The notes: generated by a model from the sequence alone, not told the origin. Counted from the stretch's first letter, positions 17,216 through 26,039 are shown. The stretch is 64,000 nt of DNA from Pseudomonadota bacterium (GCA_021792365.1 JAJYUT010000006.1:299955-363954), one strand, 5' to 3'. Made by a program: numbers and translations.

Positions 17216-18196
17216 TCAGCCCGGGTACCAGACCTTGCGCGGGTCGTCCTTCGACCGCGCGTAGGTCCAGGCCGAGTCGATCAGCATTTCCAGATCGTAG
17301 TCGGGCTTCCAGCCCAGCAGGTATTTCGCCTTGCTGTTGTCCATCCAGGTCGAGTGGTACTGGCTCGGGATATCGACGGAACCGAGCCCGCGGGTGCGCC
17401 GCAGATGCTCGGCCACTTCGCCGTAATCGACCGGCCTGTCCATGCAGATGTTGAAGAGTTGCCGCTCCGCGCGCGGATTGTCGATCGCCGCGAGGATGGC
17501 GGATACCAGATCGTCAACATGGACGAAATTGCGCTTGAGCGGCCGTCCGTCGGCGTCCCGCAGCAGCGGCACGGTGCCATTTTTGGCGTAGCGCTTCGCG
17601 TCTTCCGCCGGCACCATGGTCTTCCAGTCGGGGCCGCCGAACACATCCTCGCCGAACGACATGGAGTATTTGAAATCGTCCTTTTCCATGATCCACGGCG
17701 CGCGCAGGCAGCACCCGTTGAGACCGTACTGGATTCCGAACTGCTCCAGCATCACTTCTTCGAGAACCTTCGACAGGGCATAGCAGCCGGGATAGGCCAT
17801 GTGCCGAGCGCCCTCGGTGATCGGCCCGTCATGCCGGTAGTGGAAGTGGCCGATTCCGGCATCGCCGCCGATCAGGATGAACTGCCGGGCCGTCGGGCTG
17901 AGGCGAAATCCCTCAAGCAGCCAGAACAACCCTTTGACGGTGACGTCCATCACGTCCGCCGGCGTTTCCTTGCAGGTGGCAAGATGCACGACATGCGTGA
18001 CCCCGCCGAGGGCTTCATCGGCGACGGCTTGGTCGGCAATGGTGCCGCGGGCGATCTCGATGCGCGCGTTCCGTTCGCAGGTGCGGTTGTGGCAGAGCGC
18101 ACGGATGCGGGCCCCGGAAAATCGGGGGTCTTCGAGCAGGCGGGCGATCAGGTTCCGCCCAACCTTTCCTGTCGCACCGGTGACGAGGATCAGCAT
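17216..18196 (-). CDS. NAD-dependent epimerase/dehydratase (extended SDR)
   Basis: This is an extended SDR of 326 residues with TGATGKVG (6-13) for NAD(P) binding, HVVHLAT (68-74), and Y139-x3-K143 (YALSK) as the catalytic pair. NFVHVDDLVSAIL and WKPDYDLEMLID in the C-terminal half fit a nucleotide-sugar or free-sugar substrate. It is the first gene leftward from the control region shared with the system A ATPase/permease, so it probably acts on the imported sugar or sugar acid, for instance as a dehydrogenase or epimerase. No other catabolic enzyme is in the cluster. Confidence 0.88.
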   Translation of the reverse strand: MLILVTGATGKVGRNLIARLLEDPRFSGARIRALCHNRTCERNARIEIARGTIADQAVADEALGGVTHVVHLATCKETPADVMDVTVKGLFWLLEGFRLSPTARQFILIGGDAGIGHFHYRHDGPITEGARHMAYPGCYALSKVLEEVMLEQFGIQYGLNGCCLRAPWIMEKDDFKYSMSFGEDVFGGPDWKTMVPAEDAKRYAKNGTVPLLRDADGRPLKRNFVHVDDLVSAILAAIDNPRAERQLFNICMDRPVDYGEVAEHLRRTRGLGSVDIPSQYHSTWMDNSKAKYLLGWKPDYDLEMLIDSAWTYARSKDDPRKVWYPG

Positions 18197-18245
18197 TCGC
18201 CCTCCCGCAGGCTAGCTAATATCGGCGCAGCGCAGGCGTCAACGG

Positions 18246-18260
18246 TTTTGTCCTACAAAA
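18246..18260. promoter_or_regulatory. operator candidate TTGT-n3-ACAA, system A
   Basis: TTTTGTCCTACAAAA is a perfect inverted repeat (6-bp arms, 3-bp centre) between the divergent epimerase and ATPase starts. A degenerate copy TCATCAGACAA is at 18290-18300, its centre 42 bp away (about four helical turns). The core fits the TnGT-n3-ACnA pattern of FadR-subfamily GntR repressors. A related site precedes the system B binding protein. Confidence 0.55.
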
Positions 18261-18447
18261 TGGGGCGGTGAGGTTTTCGATGGCTTGATTCATCAGACAA
18301 TAGATTGACGCCCCTGACGGGCTTTGCCTAAATTCACGCAGCTTCGCCCGCGCACACGGGCGACTTGCATTGCGGCAGAATCCGCGCTGATGGGTCCAGA
18401 AAACGAGACCGGCAACAACGACCGGCGCGGGACGGGAGGCAGATCGG

Positions 18448-19188
18448 GTGGCACTTCTCGAGCTCAGCAACATTTCGAAGCATTTTGGCGCGATCCACGC
18501 CGTCAACGACGTGTCGCTGTCGCTTCAGGCCGGCGAGGTGACCGGCCTGATGGGCGACAACGGCGCCGGCAAGTCCACCCTGGTCAAGATGATCGCTGGC
18601 AATTTCCGACCCAGCCACGGCACCATGCGGATGGCGGGCGCCGAGCTCATCCTGCATCGCCCGGTGGATGCGCGCCGGCACGGCATCGAGATCGTCCACC
18701 AGGACCTGGCGCTGTGTGACAACCTCACCGCGGCGGCCAATGTCTTCCTGGGGCGCGAGCTGCGAATCGGCTTCGGCCCCTTCGGCATCCTCGACTACGC
18801 CGCGATGTATAAGCGCGCCGGCCAGATCTTCGCCGAGCTGAAATCGGAGACCCGGCCACGCGACCTGGTCAAGCAGATGTCGGGCGGGCAGCGTCAGGCC
18901 GTCGCGATCGCCCGCACCATGCTGTCCCAGGCCCGGATCGTGCTGATGGACGAGCCGACGGCCGCGATCTCCGTGCGCCAGGTGGCCGAGGTCCTGAATC
19001 TCATTCGCCATCTCCGCGATCAGGGCCTTGCGGTCATCCTTATCAGTCACCGCATGCCGGACGTGTTCTCGGTCGCGGACCGGGTCATCGTCATGCGCCG
19101 GGGCCGAAAGGTCGCCGACAAGAGGATCGCGGAGAGTTCGCCCGAGGAAGTGACCGGCCTCATCACCGGAGCAATTGAGCAGGCTTGA
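18448..19188 (+). CDS. sugar ABC transporter ATP-binding protein (system A, FrcA-like)
   Basis: This single-domain ATPase of 246 residues has Walker A GDNGAGKST (36-44), signature SGGQRQ (145-150) and Walker B IVLMDEP (164-170). Its length and the IVHQDLALCDNLTAAANVFLG segment resemble FrcA-type ATPases of fructose/ribose importers, in which one domain dimerises. The GTG at 18448 follows GGGAGG at about nine bases. It is followed directly by its permease; the binding protein is in the divergent operon. Confidence 0.93.
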   Translation: MALLELSNISKHFGAIHAVNDVSLSLQAGEVTGLMGDNGAGKSTLVKMIAGNFRPSHGTMRMAGAELILHRPVDARRHGIEIVHQDLALCDNLTAAANVFLGRELRIGFGPFGILDYAAMYKRAGQIFAELKSETRPRDLVKQMSGGQRQAVAIARTMLSQARIVLMDEPTAAISVRQVAEVLNLIRHLRDQGLAVILISHRMPDVFSVADRVIVMRRGRKVADKRIAESSPEEVTGLITGAIEQA

Positions 19189-19190
19189 TC

Positions 19191-20189
19191 ATGGCAACCA
19201 CCATCGACCAGACGATCGCCCAGAAGCAGCACAGCTGGCTCACCTCCATCACGAACAGCCAGACCTTCTGGGTGGTGATCGCCGTGATCCTCGCCTGCGT
19301 CTTCCTGTCCTTCGCCACAGAATCCTTTGCGACCTCCAAGAACCTCTACAACATCACCCGCAACTTCACCTTCGTGGCGATCATCGCCCTCGGCATGACC
19401 CTGGTCATCATCACCGGGGGCATCGACCTGTCCGTCGGCTCGGTCCTCTGCCTGTGCAGCATGGTGCTCGCCGTCACCATGAACGCCGGCTACGGCATCG
19501 AGATCGGTATTCTGGCGGCGCTGGGCACCGCGATCGTGGTCGGGCTTTTCAATGGCATCCTGATCGCCTATCTCGGCTTTCCGCCTTTCGTGGTGACGCT
19601 TGGTATGCTCTCGGTCGCGCGCAGCCTGGCGATGGTGGCGTCCAACAACACCGTCGTCTTCCAGTTCGGGCCGGATCACGACCTGCTGCTCGCCCTCGGC
19701 GGCGGCGCCTGGCTGTGGGGGATCGCCAATCCCGTCCTCTACATGATTGCCCTGGCGCTGCTCACCGGCTTCGTCCTGCGCTGGACCCGGTTCGGCCGCC
19801 ATGTCTTCGCCATCGGCGGCAATGAACACGCGGCGCGGCTGACCGGCGTGCCCGTCCGCCCGATCAAGGTCGCGGTTTATGTCATCTCCGCCCTGACCGC
19901 GGGGATCGCCGGCATCGTCCAGACCGGCTGGCTCGGCGCCGTCACGACGAATATCGGCGCCGGCATGGAATTGCAGGTCATTGCCGCCGCAGTCATCGGC
20001 GGCGCCAACCTCGCCGGCGGCATCGGAACCGCCTTCGGCGCCCTGGTCGGCGCGGCGCTGATCGAGGTGATCCGCAACAGCCTCGGCCTGCTGGGCATCA
20101 ACGCCTTCTGGCAGGGCACCTTCATCGGCGGCGCCATCATCCTCGCCGTGCTGTTCGACCGCATCCGCAACATCCGCCAGAGTGAATAG
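19191..20189 (+). CDS. sugar ABC transporter permease (system A, RbsC/FrcC-like)
   Basis: The 332-residue inner-membrane permease of the ribose/xylose type has about ten helices and family motifs TLVIITGGIDLSVGSVL, FNGILIAYLGFPPFVVTLGML, RHVFAIGGNEHAARLTGV and AAVIGGANLAGGIGTAFG. ATG 19191 is two bases after the ATPase stop; a TTG at 19185 overlapping that stop is possible. It pairs with the ATPase just upstream. Confidence 0.94.
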   Translation: MATTIDQTIAQKQHSWLTSITNSQTFWVVIAVILACVFLSFATESFATSKNLYNITRNFTFVAIIALGMTLVIITGGIDLSVGSVLCLCSMVLAVTMNAGYGIEIGILAALGTAIVVGLFNGILIAYLGFPPFVVTLGMLSVARSLAMVASNNTVVFQFGPDHDLLLALGGGAWLWGIANPVLYMIALALLTGFVLRWTRFGRHVFAIGGNEHAARLTGVPVRPIKVAVYVISALTAGIAGIVQTGWLGAVTTNIGAGMELQVIAAAVIGGANLAGGIGTAFGALVGAALIEVIRNSLGLLGINAFWQGTFIGGAIILAVLFDRIRNIRQSE

Positions 20190-20332
20190 CGGGAGACTGG
20201 CGGGAAGCAGATCGGCCTTACCGCCGCCGTACGATTGAAGCGCATTACGCATCATTTTGAGGGCCGCTTGTGCAGTTGGCGTAATCGGCGCAGCCTTCGT
20301 TGACGCACGCGGCTCAACTCGCGTATTGAAAG

Positions 20333-20347
20333 TATTGTCAGACAAAT
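20333..20347. promoter_or_regulatory. operator candidate TTGT-n3-ACAA, system B
   Basis: TATTGTCAGACAAAT contains the inverted repeat TTGT-CAG-ACAA (20335-20345), 80 bp before the system B binding-protein gene. Its right half CAGACAA is identical to the secondary site at 18294-18300, implying one regulator for both importers. No GntR gene is in the window. Confidence 0.5.
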
Positions 20348-20426
20348 CATCTGGCCAAGGTCGGCGCCCCCAAGGGGCAAAGCCCGACCATTTATGTGAA
20401 GCGCACTCAAGCACGCGTGGGAGGAA

Positions 20427-21383
20427 ATGATGAAGCGATTTTTCGTGGCCGGCGCCGCCTTGGCGCTGGCGATGAGCGTCGGTGCTGCGACCGACGCCCA
20501 GGACAAGAAGACGCTGGCCTTCGTCGTCAACGGTGCCTCCGATTTCTGGAAGGCGGCGGAAGCCGGCGTCGCGAAGGCGCAGGATGAACTGCCGGATTAC
20601 GAGCTGGTGTTCAAGTATCCCGAGACCGCGACCGCCGCGGTGCAGCAGCGCCTGATGGACGACCTGGTGGCGGCGGGCGTCGCCGGCATCATGGTCAGCC
20701 CGAACGACCCGAAGCACTCGACCGAATCCCTGAACCGCATCGCCGAGAACGCCGTCTTGTTCACGACCGATAGCGATGCGCCGGATTCGAAGCGCATCGC
20801 CTATGTCGGCAGCTCCAATGTCGACGCCGGCGTGCAGGCCGGCGAGCTGATGAAGAAGGCGATGCCCGACGGCGGCAAGTGCATCATGTTCGTCGGCATC
20901 CTGGCCAACGACAATGCGCGCGAGCGCGTCGAAGGCATCAAGGAGTCGATCGCCGGTACCAACATCGAGATCCTGGATATCCGCGAGGACGATATCGACA
21001 TGGCGCGTGCCAAGCGCAATGTCGAGGACGCCCTGGCGGCCAATCCCGACATCGACTGCCTGGCCGGCCTCTACTCCTACAACACGCCCCGCATCTACGA
21101 AGTGGTGAAGGACGCCGGGCAGCTGGGCAAGATCAAGATCATCGCCTTTGACGAGGACCCGGTCACCTTGGGCGGCGTCAAGGAAGGCACCATCGTCGGC
21201 ACCGTCGTGCAGCAGCCCTATCAGTGGGGCTACGAAGGCATGAAGATGATGGCCCGCTACATCGAAGGCGACAGCAGCTTCATTCCGGAGAACAAGCTGA
21301 TCATCGTGCCGACCAAGATCATCGACCAGTCAAACGTCGATGCATTCTGGGAAGAGCTGAAGACGCAGCAGGGCAAGAGCTGA
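20427..21383 (+). CDS. sugar ABC transporter substrate-binding protein (system B)
   Basis: The 318-residue periplasmic binding protein has a signal peptide (about 1-24, MMKRFFVAGAALALAMSVGA...) and the ribose-type fold: TLAFVVNGASDFWKAAEAGV, VAGIMVSPNDPKH, DSDAPDSKRIAYVGSSNVDA and KIIAFDEDPVTLGGVKEGTI. Tandem ATGs at 20427 and 20430 both fit the GGGAGGAA site. It leads a rightward operon with its own ATPase and permease. A strong hairpin (21405-21439) follows the stop and probably keeps this product in excess over the membrane parts. Confidence 0.94.
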   Translation: MMKRFFVAGAALALAMSVGAATDAQDKKTLAFVVNGASDFWKAAEAGVAKAQDELPDYELVFKYPETATAAVQQRLMDDLVAAGVAGIMVSPNDPKHSTESLNRIAENAVLFTTDSDAPDSKRIAYVGSSNVDAGVQAGELMKKAMPDGGKCIMFVGILANDNARERVEGIKESIAGTNIEILDIREDDIDMARAKRNVEDALAANPDIDCLAGLYSYNTPRIYEVVKDAGQLGKIKIIAFDEDPVTLGGVKEGTIVGTVVQQPYQWGYEGMKMMARYIEGDSSFIPENKLIIVPTKIIDQSNVDAFWEELKTQQGKS

Positions 21384-21404
21384 CGCGGATGATGTGATGG
21401 AGAC

Positions 21405-21439
21405 GAAGCCGGCGCGTTTGCTATGATGGCGCCGGCTTC
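21405..21439 (+). promoter_or_regulatory. intercistronic stem-loop after the system B binding-protein gene
   Basis: Arms GAAGCCGGCGC (21405-21415) and GCGCCGGCTTC (21429-21439) form a perfect 11-bp stem with a 13-base loop. No U tract follows, so it is more likely an mRNA-stabilising or partial-attenuation hairpin than a terminator. ATG codons at 21423 and 21426 fall inside the loop, which argues against their use as starts. Confidence 0.6.
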
Positions 21440-21467
21440 ACCGCTCCATGCATCGACGATCGAGCAC

Positions 21468-23027
21468 ATGTCAGCAGCACAGGCGGCTCCGGCCGCGCCA
21501 TTTCTCGATCTGGTGGATATCGGCAAGACCTATCCCGGGGTCGTTGCCCTGTCGGGCGTCAACCTGTCGGTCGCGCCGGGGGAGGTGATCGGCCTGGTCG
21601 GAGAGAACGGCGCCGGCAAGTCCACCCTGATGAAGATCCTGGGCGGCGTGACTGCGCCCACGCAGGGGGCGATCCGCATCGATGGCGCGGAGCGCATTGC
21701 GATGAGCGTCAAGGATGCCACCAAGGCAGGCATCGCGTTCGTCCACCAGGAGCTCAACCTGTTCGACAATCTCGACGTGGCCGCCAATGTCTTCATCGGC
21801 CGCGAGCCGCGCTTCGGCGGCATCCTGAACCTTATCGACACCCCGGCGCTCCACCACAGGGTCACGCCCCTGCTGCGCCGTCTGGGCGCGGATTTCGGGC
21901 CCTCGACACCGGTCGCCGGCCTGTCGCTGGCGCAGCGCCAGCTGGTGGAGATCGCCAAGGCTCTGTCGCTCGAGGCCCGCCTCGTCATCATGGATGAGCC
22001 GACGTCCAGCCTGACCGCCAGCGAGACGGCGCGGCTGCTCGAGGTAATCGCCGACCTGAAGGCGCACGGGGTCAGCGTCATCTTCATCTCGCATCGCCTG
22101 CAGGAGGTGGAGCGCTGCGCGGACCGCGTCGTCGTGCTGCGCGACGGCAAGGTGGTCGGCCGGCTGAACCGCGACCAGATCCAGCACGATGCGATGATCC
22201 GACTGATGATCGGCCGCGACCTGAAATCGCTCTACATCCCACCTGCCGCTCCGCCGCGCGAGGTGGCCCTCGACCTGGCGGAGATCCGCACCGCCGTCTT
22301 TCCCCGGCAAACGGTCACCCTCGCCCTGCGCGCGGGCGAAATCCTCGGGCTTGCGGGCCTGGTCGGCTCCGGCCGCACGGAGCTGGCTCGTGCCATCTTC
22401 GGCATCGACCGGCGCCTGGGCGGCCGGATCACGCTCTGCGGGCAGGACCTGGACATTGCCGAGCCGCGCGATGCCATCAGCCGCGGCCTTTACCTCATTC
22501 CGGAGGACCGCAAGCAATGCGGCCTGGTGCTGGATTTCTCGGTCGCCGAGAACATCTCCCTCGCCAGCCTGCCGTCCTATGCGCGGGCGGCCCTCGTGCA
22601 GGACGACGCGGAAGCGAGGAGTGCGGAGCGGCAGAAGGCAAGCCTGAAGATCAAGGTGCCGTCGGTCGCAACCCAGACCTCTTCCCTCTCGGGCGGAAAC
22701 CAGCAGAAGGTCGTCCTTGCCAAGTGGCTCAGCATGCGTCCGAAGGTCATCATCTTCGATGAGCCGACGCGCGGCATCGACGTGGGAGCCAAGGGCGAGA
22801 TCTACGAGTTGATGCGCGGACTTGCCGATGCCGGCGTCGCGATCCTGATGATCTCCAGCGACATGGAGGAAGTGATCGGGGTCAGCGACCGGATCGCCGT
22901 GATGCATGAAGGGCGGATCAGCGGCATCCTGGAGCGTAGCGCGTTCAGCGAGGACCGGGTCCTTCAGCTCGCGGTCGGCAGGAGCCTGCAAGAGCCGCCG
23001 GCGATGAAGGTGGCGATGGGAGGATAG
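21468..23027 (+). CDS. sugar ABC transporter ATP-binding protein (system B, RbsA-type)
   Basis: This is a double ATPase of about 519 residues. The first domain has Walker A GENGAGKST, signature LSLAQRQLVEIAKAL and Walker B LVIMDEPTSSL; the second has the usual degenerate P-loop GLVGSGRTELARAIFG, signature LSGGNQQKVVLAKWL and VIIFDEPTRGIDVG. It matches RbsA/MglA/XylG proteins, which power monosaccharide import. I prefer ATG 21468 (MSAAQAAPAAPFLDLVDIGK) because the alternative ATG 21423 lies in the loop of the upstream hairpin. It ends 5 bp before the permease start. Confidence 0.94.
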   Translation: MSAAQAAPAAPFLDLVDIGKTYPGVVALSGVNLSVAPGEVIGLVGENGAGKSTLMKILGGVTAPTQGAIRIDGAERIAMSVKDATKAGIAFVHQELNLFDNLDVAANVFIGREPRFGGILNLIDTPALHHRVTPLLRRLGADFGPSTPVAGLSLAQRQLVEIAKALSLEARLVIMDEPTSSLTASETARLLEVIADLKAHGVSVIFISHRLQEVERCADRVVVLRDGKVVGRLNRDQIQHDAMIRLMIGRDLKSLYIPPAAPPREVALDLAEIRTAVFPRQTVTLALRAGEILGLAGLVGSGRTELARAIFGIDRRLGGRITLCGQDLDIAEPRDAISRGLYLIPEDRKQCGLVLDFSVAENISLASLPSYARAALVQDDAEARSAERQKASLKIKVPSVATQTSSLSGGNQQKVVLAKWLSMRPKVIIFDEPTRGIDVGAKGEIYELMRGLADAGVAILMISSDMEEVIGVSDRIAVMHEGRISGILERSAFSEDRVLQLAVGRSLQEPPAMKVAMGG

Positions 23028-23032
23028 ACCAC

Positions 23033-24001
23033 ATGCTCTTCAAGAAGGATCTCTCGCTGCTCGTCCTCATCCTGGTGGTGGGAACGATCGTCGCCATCAT
23101 CAATCCGCGGTTCCTCTCGCTGATCAACATCGCCAACACGGCCAACCTCATCGGCCTGTTCGGCATGTTCTCGATCGGGATGGCGTTCGTCATCATCACC
23201 GGCGGCATCGAGCTGTCGGTCGGCTCCATGTTCGCCCTGCTCGGCGTCATCTTCATCGACCTGCTGGTGAACCACGGGATGAGCTGGCCACTGGCCATGC
23301 TGCTGATGATCCTGGCCGGGACCGCGCTCGGCTGGCTGCACGGCTACCTGGTTACCGACATGCGCCTCCAGCCATTCGTCGTGACGCTCTGCGGCCTGCT
23401 CATCTATCGCGGCATCGCGCGCTACTACACGAATGACGGCACCGCCGGATTCGAGTTCGGCATGAACTTCCCGGCCCTGGAATGGCTGACGACCGGGCGC
23501 GCCTTCGGCGTCGTTCCGCACAGCTTCATCGTCTTCATCCTGCTCGCCGTCATCATGGGAATTGTCCTGCACAAATCGGTGTTCGGGCGCTACCTTTTCG
23601 CGGTGGGCAAGAACGAGGAGGCGGCGCGCTATTCCGGCATCCGCACTCACCGCATCATCATTGCGGCCTACGTGATCTCCGGCGCGCTGTGCGGTCTCTC
23701 CGCCATCTATCTCGCCATGTATACCCGCTCGATCTCCCCCGCCTCGCACGGCAGCTTCTATGAGCTCTATGCGATCGCGGCGGCGGTTCTCGGCGGCTGC
23801 TCCCTGCGGGGCGGCGAAGGCTCCATTCTCGGGGTCGTGCTCGGCGCCATCCTGCTGCAGGTGCTGCAGAATTTGGTCAATCTGCTTGGCATCCCCTCCT
23901 CGCTCAATTTCGCGGTGATCGGCGGGGTGATCCTGATCGGCGTTCTGGCCGACCAGCAGATCGTGCGCCGGCGGGAGCAGCTCAAGCTGGCGAAGACCTG
24001 A
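23033..24001 (+). CDS. sugar ABC transporter permease (system B, RbsC-type)
   Basis: The 322-residue inner-membrane permease has about nine helices and motifs AFVIITGGIELSVGSMFAL, LQPFVVTLCGLLIYRGIAR, RYLFAVGKNEEAARYSGIR and IAAAVLGGCSLRGGEGSILG. It completes importer B. It converges on the phospholipase D gene, with stops 31 bp apart; a short 6-bp stem (24011-24025) between them lacks a U tract. Confidence 0.95.
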   Translation: MLFKKDLSLLVLILVVGTIVAIINPRFLSLINIANTANLIGLFGMFSIGMAFVIITGGIELSVGSMFALLGVIFIDLLVNHGMSWPLAMLLMILAGTALGWLHGYLVTDMRLQPFVVTLCGLLIYRGIARYYTNDGTAGFEFGMNFPALEWLTTGRAFGVVPHSFIVFILLAVIMGIVLHKSVFGRYLFAVGKNEEAARYSGIRTHRIIIAAYVISGALCGLSAIYLAMYTRSISPASHGSFYELYAIAAAVLGGCSLRGGEGSILGVVLGAILLQVLQNLVNLLGIPSSLNFAVIGGVILIGVLADQQIVRRREQLKLAKT

Positions 24002-24032
24002 CAGCCATCACTCTCGAGCCGAGAGCGACCTC

Positions 24033-25469
24033 TCATAGGAGGTGTTGCACGGTTCGGTGAAGGAAGTCGCCGATGCGCTGGGGCATCGGCCGCATCTTCC
24101 ACTGCTCCAGACTGATCTCGCGTGCGTTCGCCTGATCTTGCTGGAAGACCTGCTCCACGCCTCTCGCCGCCTTCCGGCCGAGCACGACGGCATCGACCTC
24201 GTCATTGAACAGCACGCTCCGATGGTCGAGATTGGACGAGCCGAGCGCGGACCAGACGCCGTCAATGGTCGCCGCCTTGGAGTGCAGAAGGACATGGTCG
24301 ATCTCGAAGATCCGCACCCCCGCCTCCATCAGAGCGGTATAGTGCGAGCGCGCCACGGCGACCGCCTGGGGTGCGTCGCTGACCGCCGGCAGCAGCAGGC
24401 GAACATCCACCCCGCGCTCCGCGGCAGCCATGAGCTCGTGTCTCTCCTCCCGCGTGGGAACGAAATAGGCGGTGGTCAGCCAGATGCGCCGCTCCGCGTG
24501 GCGGATCGCGGATATCAGCGTGGCGTAATAGCGTGACGTCTCCTGCTGCGGAGAGCTGCCGATGATCCGAACAATCTCATCGCCCACCGCCGGCAGCTTC
24601 GGGAAGAAGCCCGTCTGATCGAGCGTCGGCCCGTCTTCGCTCCGCCAATGTCCCAGGAACAGGCGCTGCAACTGCGCGACGGCGGGACCTTCGATGCGGA
24701 TCGACAGATCGCGCCAGACATCCGGCTGCTGGTCGGCGGGCGCCGCTCGTTGTCCGGACTCGTCGCTGCCGGGGATCTTGCTTTGATAGTAGGTCGCCAG
24801 ATTGACACCCCCCATGACAGCGACCCGCCCGTCTACTATCATGATCTTGCGATGGTTGCGGTCGTTCGGCGAGTAGCCGCTCGCAATGATGTCGAGCGGA
24901 TTGATCGGCCGGAATGCCACCAGATTGACGCCAGCCGCCTGAAGCCGCTTGAAGAAGTTCCTCGGCGTGCTGCTCGAGCCGTAGGAGTCGTAGATGATGT
25001 TGACCCCGACACCCTCCCGGCGCTTGGAGAGCAACAGATCGCTCAGGCGTCTCCCGTCGAACGTCACATCCTCGAACGTATAGTATTCGAGGTTGATGTG
25101 ATGCCTTGCGCTTTCGATCGCCTCGAAAATGCCGGCAAAGGCGCCTTCGCCATCGCGCAGCAATTCCGTTGCGTTGCCTGCGGTCAGCGGCGTCCCGGCA
25201 ACCGCCTGCTCGACCTGGAGATGCCGCTCCAGCAAAGCGTCATGCTCCGCCTCACCGGCAAGGCTGCTCAACAATCGTTGACTTCGTGACGCGTTCAGCG
25301 CGCCGTTCGGGCCGAGAATGACGTCCCTTGCGGACCCGGTCTCACTCGCCTCTGCAATGTCATCATTGACGTCGGGAACCGCCGCGCAGCCGCTCGCGGT
25401 CAGGATCAGGAGCGCTAAGATTACGCAATTTCGACGCTTTTGACGGCCTGCCGTGATGTGGCCTTGCAT
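24033..25469 (-). CDS. lipoprotein phospholipase D-like / cardiolipin synthase-type protein
   Basis: The 478-residue protein has a lipoprotein signal (VILALLILTASGC, cleavage before the Cys) and two PLD domains. The catalytic H-x-K-x4-D motifs are HRKIMIVD (about 203) and HSKAATID (about 394), each followed by the conserved GGVNL or SSNLDHRS. Such enzymes join or hydrolyse phospholipids by a phospho-histidine intermediate; the bacterial Cls-like members make cardiolipin. A lipid anchor would put this one in the periplasm or outer membrane, unlike ClsA. ATG 25469 places the lipobox correctly; longer upstream frames do not. Substrate is unproven. Confidence 0.88.
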   Translation of the reverse strand: MQGHITAGRQKRRNCVILALLILTASGCAAVPDVNDDIAEASETGSARDVILGPNGALNASRSQRLLSSLAGEAEHDALLERHLQVEQAVAGTPLTAGNATELLRDGEGAFAGIFEAIESARHHINLEYYTFEDVTFDGRRLSDLLLSKRREGVGVNIIYDSYGSSSTPRNFFKRLQAAGVNLVAFRPINPLDIIASGYSPNDRNHRKIMIVDGRVAVMGGVNLATYYQSKIPGSDESGQRAAPADQQPDVWRDLSIRIEGPAVAQLQRLFLGHWRSEDGPTLDQTGFFPKLPAVGDEIVRIIGSSPQQETSRYYATLISAIRHAERRIWLTTAYFVPTREERHELMAAAERGVDVRLLLPAVSDAPQAVAVARSHYTALMEAGVRIFEIDHVLLHSKAATIDGVWSALGSSNLDHRSVLFNDEVDAVVLGRKAARGVEQVFQQDQANAREISLEQWKMRPMPQRIGDFLHRTVQHLL

Positions 25470-25710
25470 GGCGCCGACAATGCCCAGGCGCGGCGAAAGG
25501 TTCCGGCCGCCGGGTAGCCGGCCTGAATTCGGCAGCCAGCGCAGGGAACCTTGCCCCCCATACGTTGTTCTGATTGGCAATGGCACGCGCGTCGACCCGG
25601 TGCGCCACCCCACGCCCCGGTCCCGCTCCAGCATCCCCCCATGCATCGGGACCTTCAGGGTTCGACGCGCGTCGCCAGTCCAGGTTCTTCGGGTTGATCG
25701 GGAGAAATCA

Positions 25711-26028
25711 ATGGTGAGGCTTCACGTGTTGCCGCTGGCCATGATGCTGGCCATAGCGGGTTCGCCGGCCTTTGGGCAGACCTCCACCTCCAGCCAGATG
25801 CCAGCCAGCACCGAGATGGTCGGCGTTCCGGGGTGTCACTTCGGCGAGACGATCGACAACACGACTGCAGACGACATTCATCGCATCCTGACTCAGGCCG
25901 GTTACACATCGGTCAGCGGCCTTAAGAAGTCCTGCGATAATAATTGGCACGGCCAGGCGATGCTGAATGGCGTCACGACCAACGTGATGATTACGCCGGA
26001 AGGCCGCATCGTGCACGAAGGGTCCTGA
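25711..26028 (+). CDS. small secreted PepSY-like protein (paralogue 1)
   Basis: The protein has 105 residues with a signal peptide (1-22, ending SPAFG). The mature part has DDIHRILTQAGYTSVSGLKK, SCDNNWHGQAM and TTNVMITPEGRIVHE, which resembles a single PepSY-like repeat (helix, then beta hairpins). The protein at 26943-27242 shares the same skeleton, including GY-n-n-S-n-L-n-K-n-CDN-n-W and TP-n-G, so they are paralogues. Two Cys (PGCHF and SCDN) could form a disulfide. GGAGAA precedes ATG 25711. Function unknown; PepSY proteins often modulate periplasmic enzymes. Confidence 0.75.
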   Translation: MVRLHVLPLAMMLAIAGSPAFGQTSTSSQMPASTEMVGVPGCHFGETIDNTTADDIHRILTQAGYTSVSGLKKSCDNNWHGQAMLNGVTTNVMITPEGRIVHEGS

Positions 26029-26039
26029 GCCCCGCCCGC

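Noticed and set aside
19047..20717. 556-codon open frame on the minus strand
   Set aside because: Antisense to the system A permease and adjacent regions; low-complexity Asp/Gly/His/Gln composition.
21471..22991. 506-codon open frame on the minus strand
   Set aside because: Antisense to the system B double ATPase, which has all ABC motifs.
24011..24043. Stem-loops between the convergent permease and phospholipase genes as a bidirectional terminator
   Set aside because: Two short stems (6 and 5 bp) without U tracts on either strand; too weak to call.
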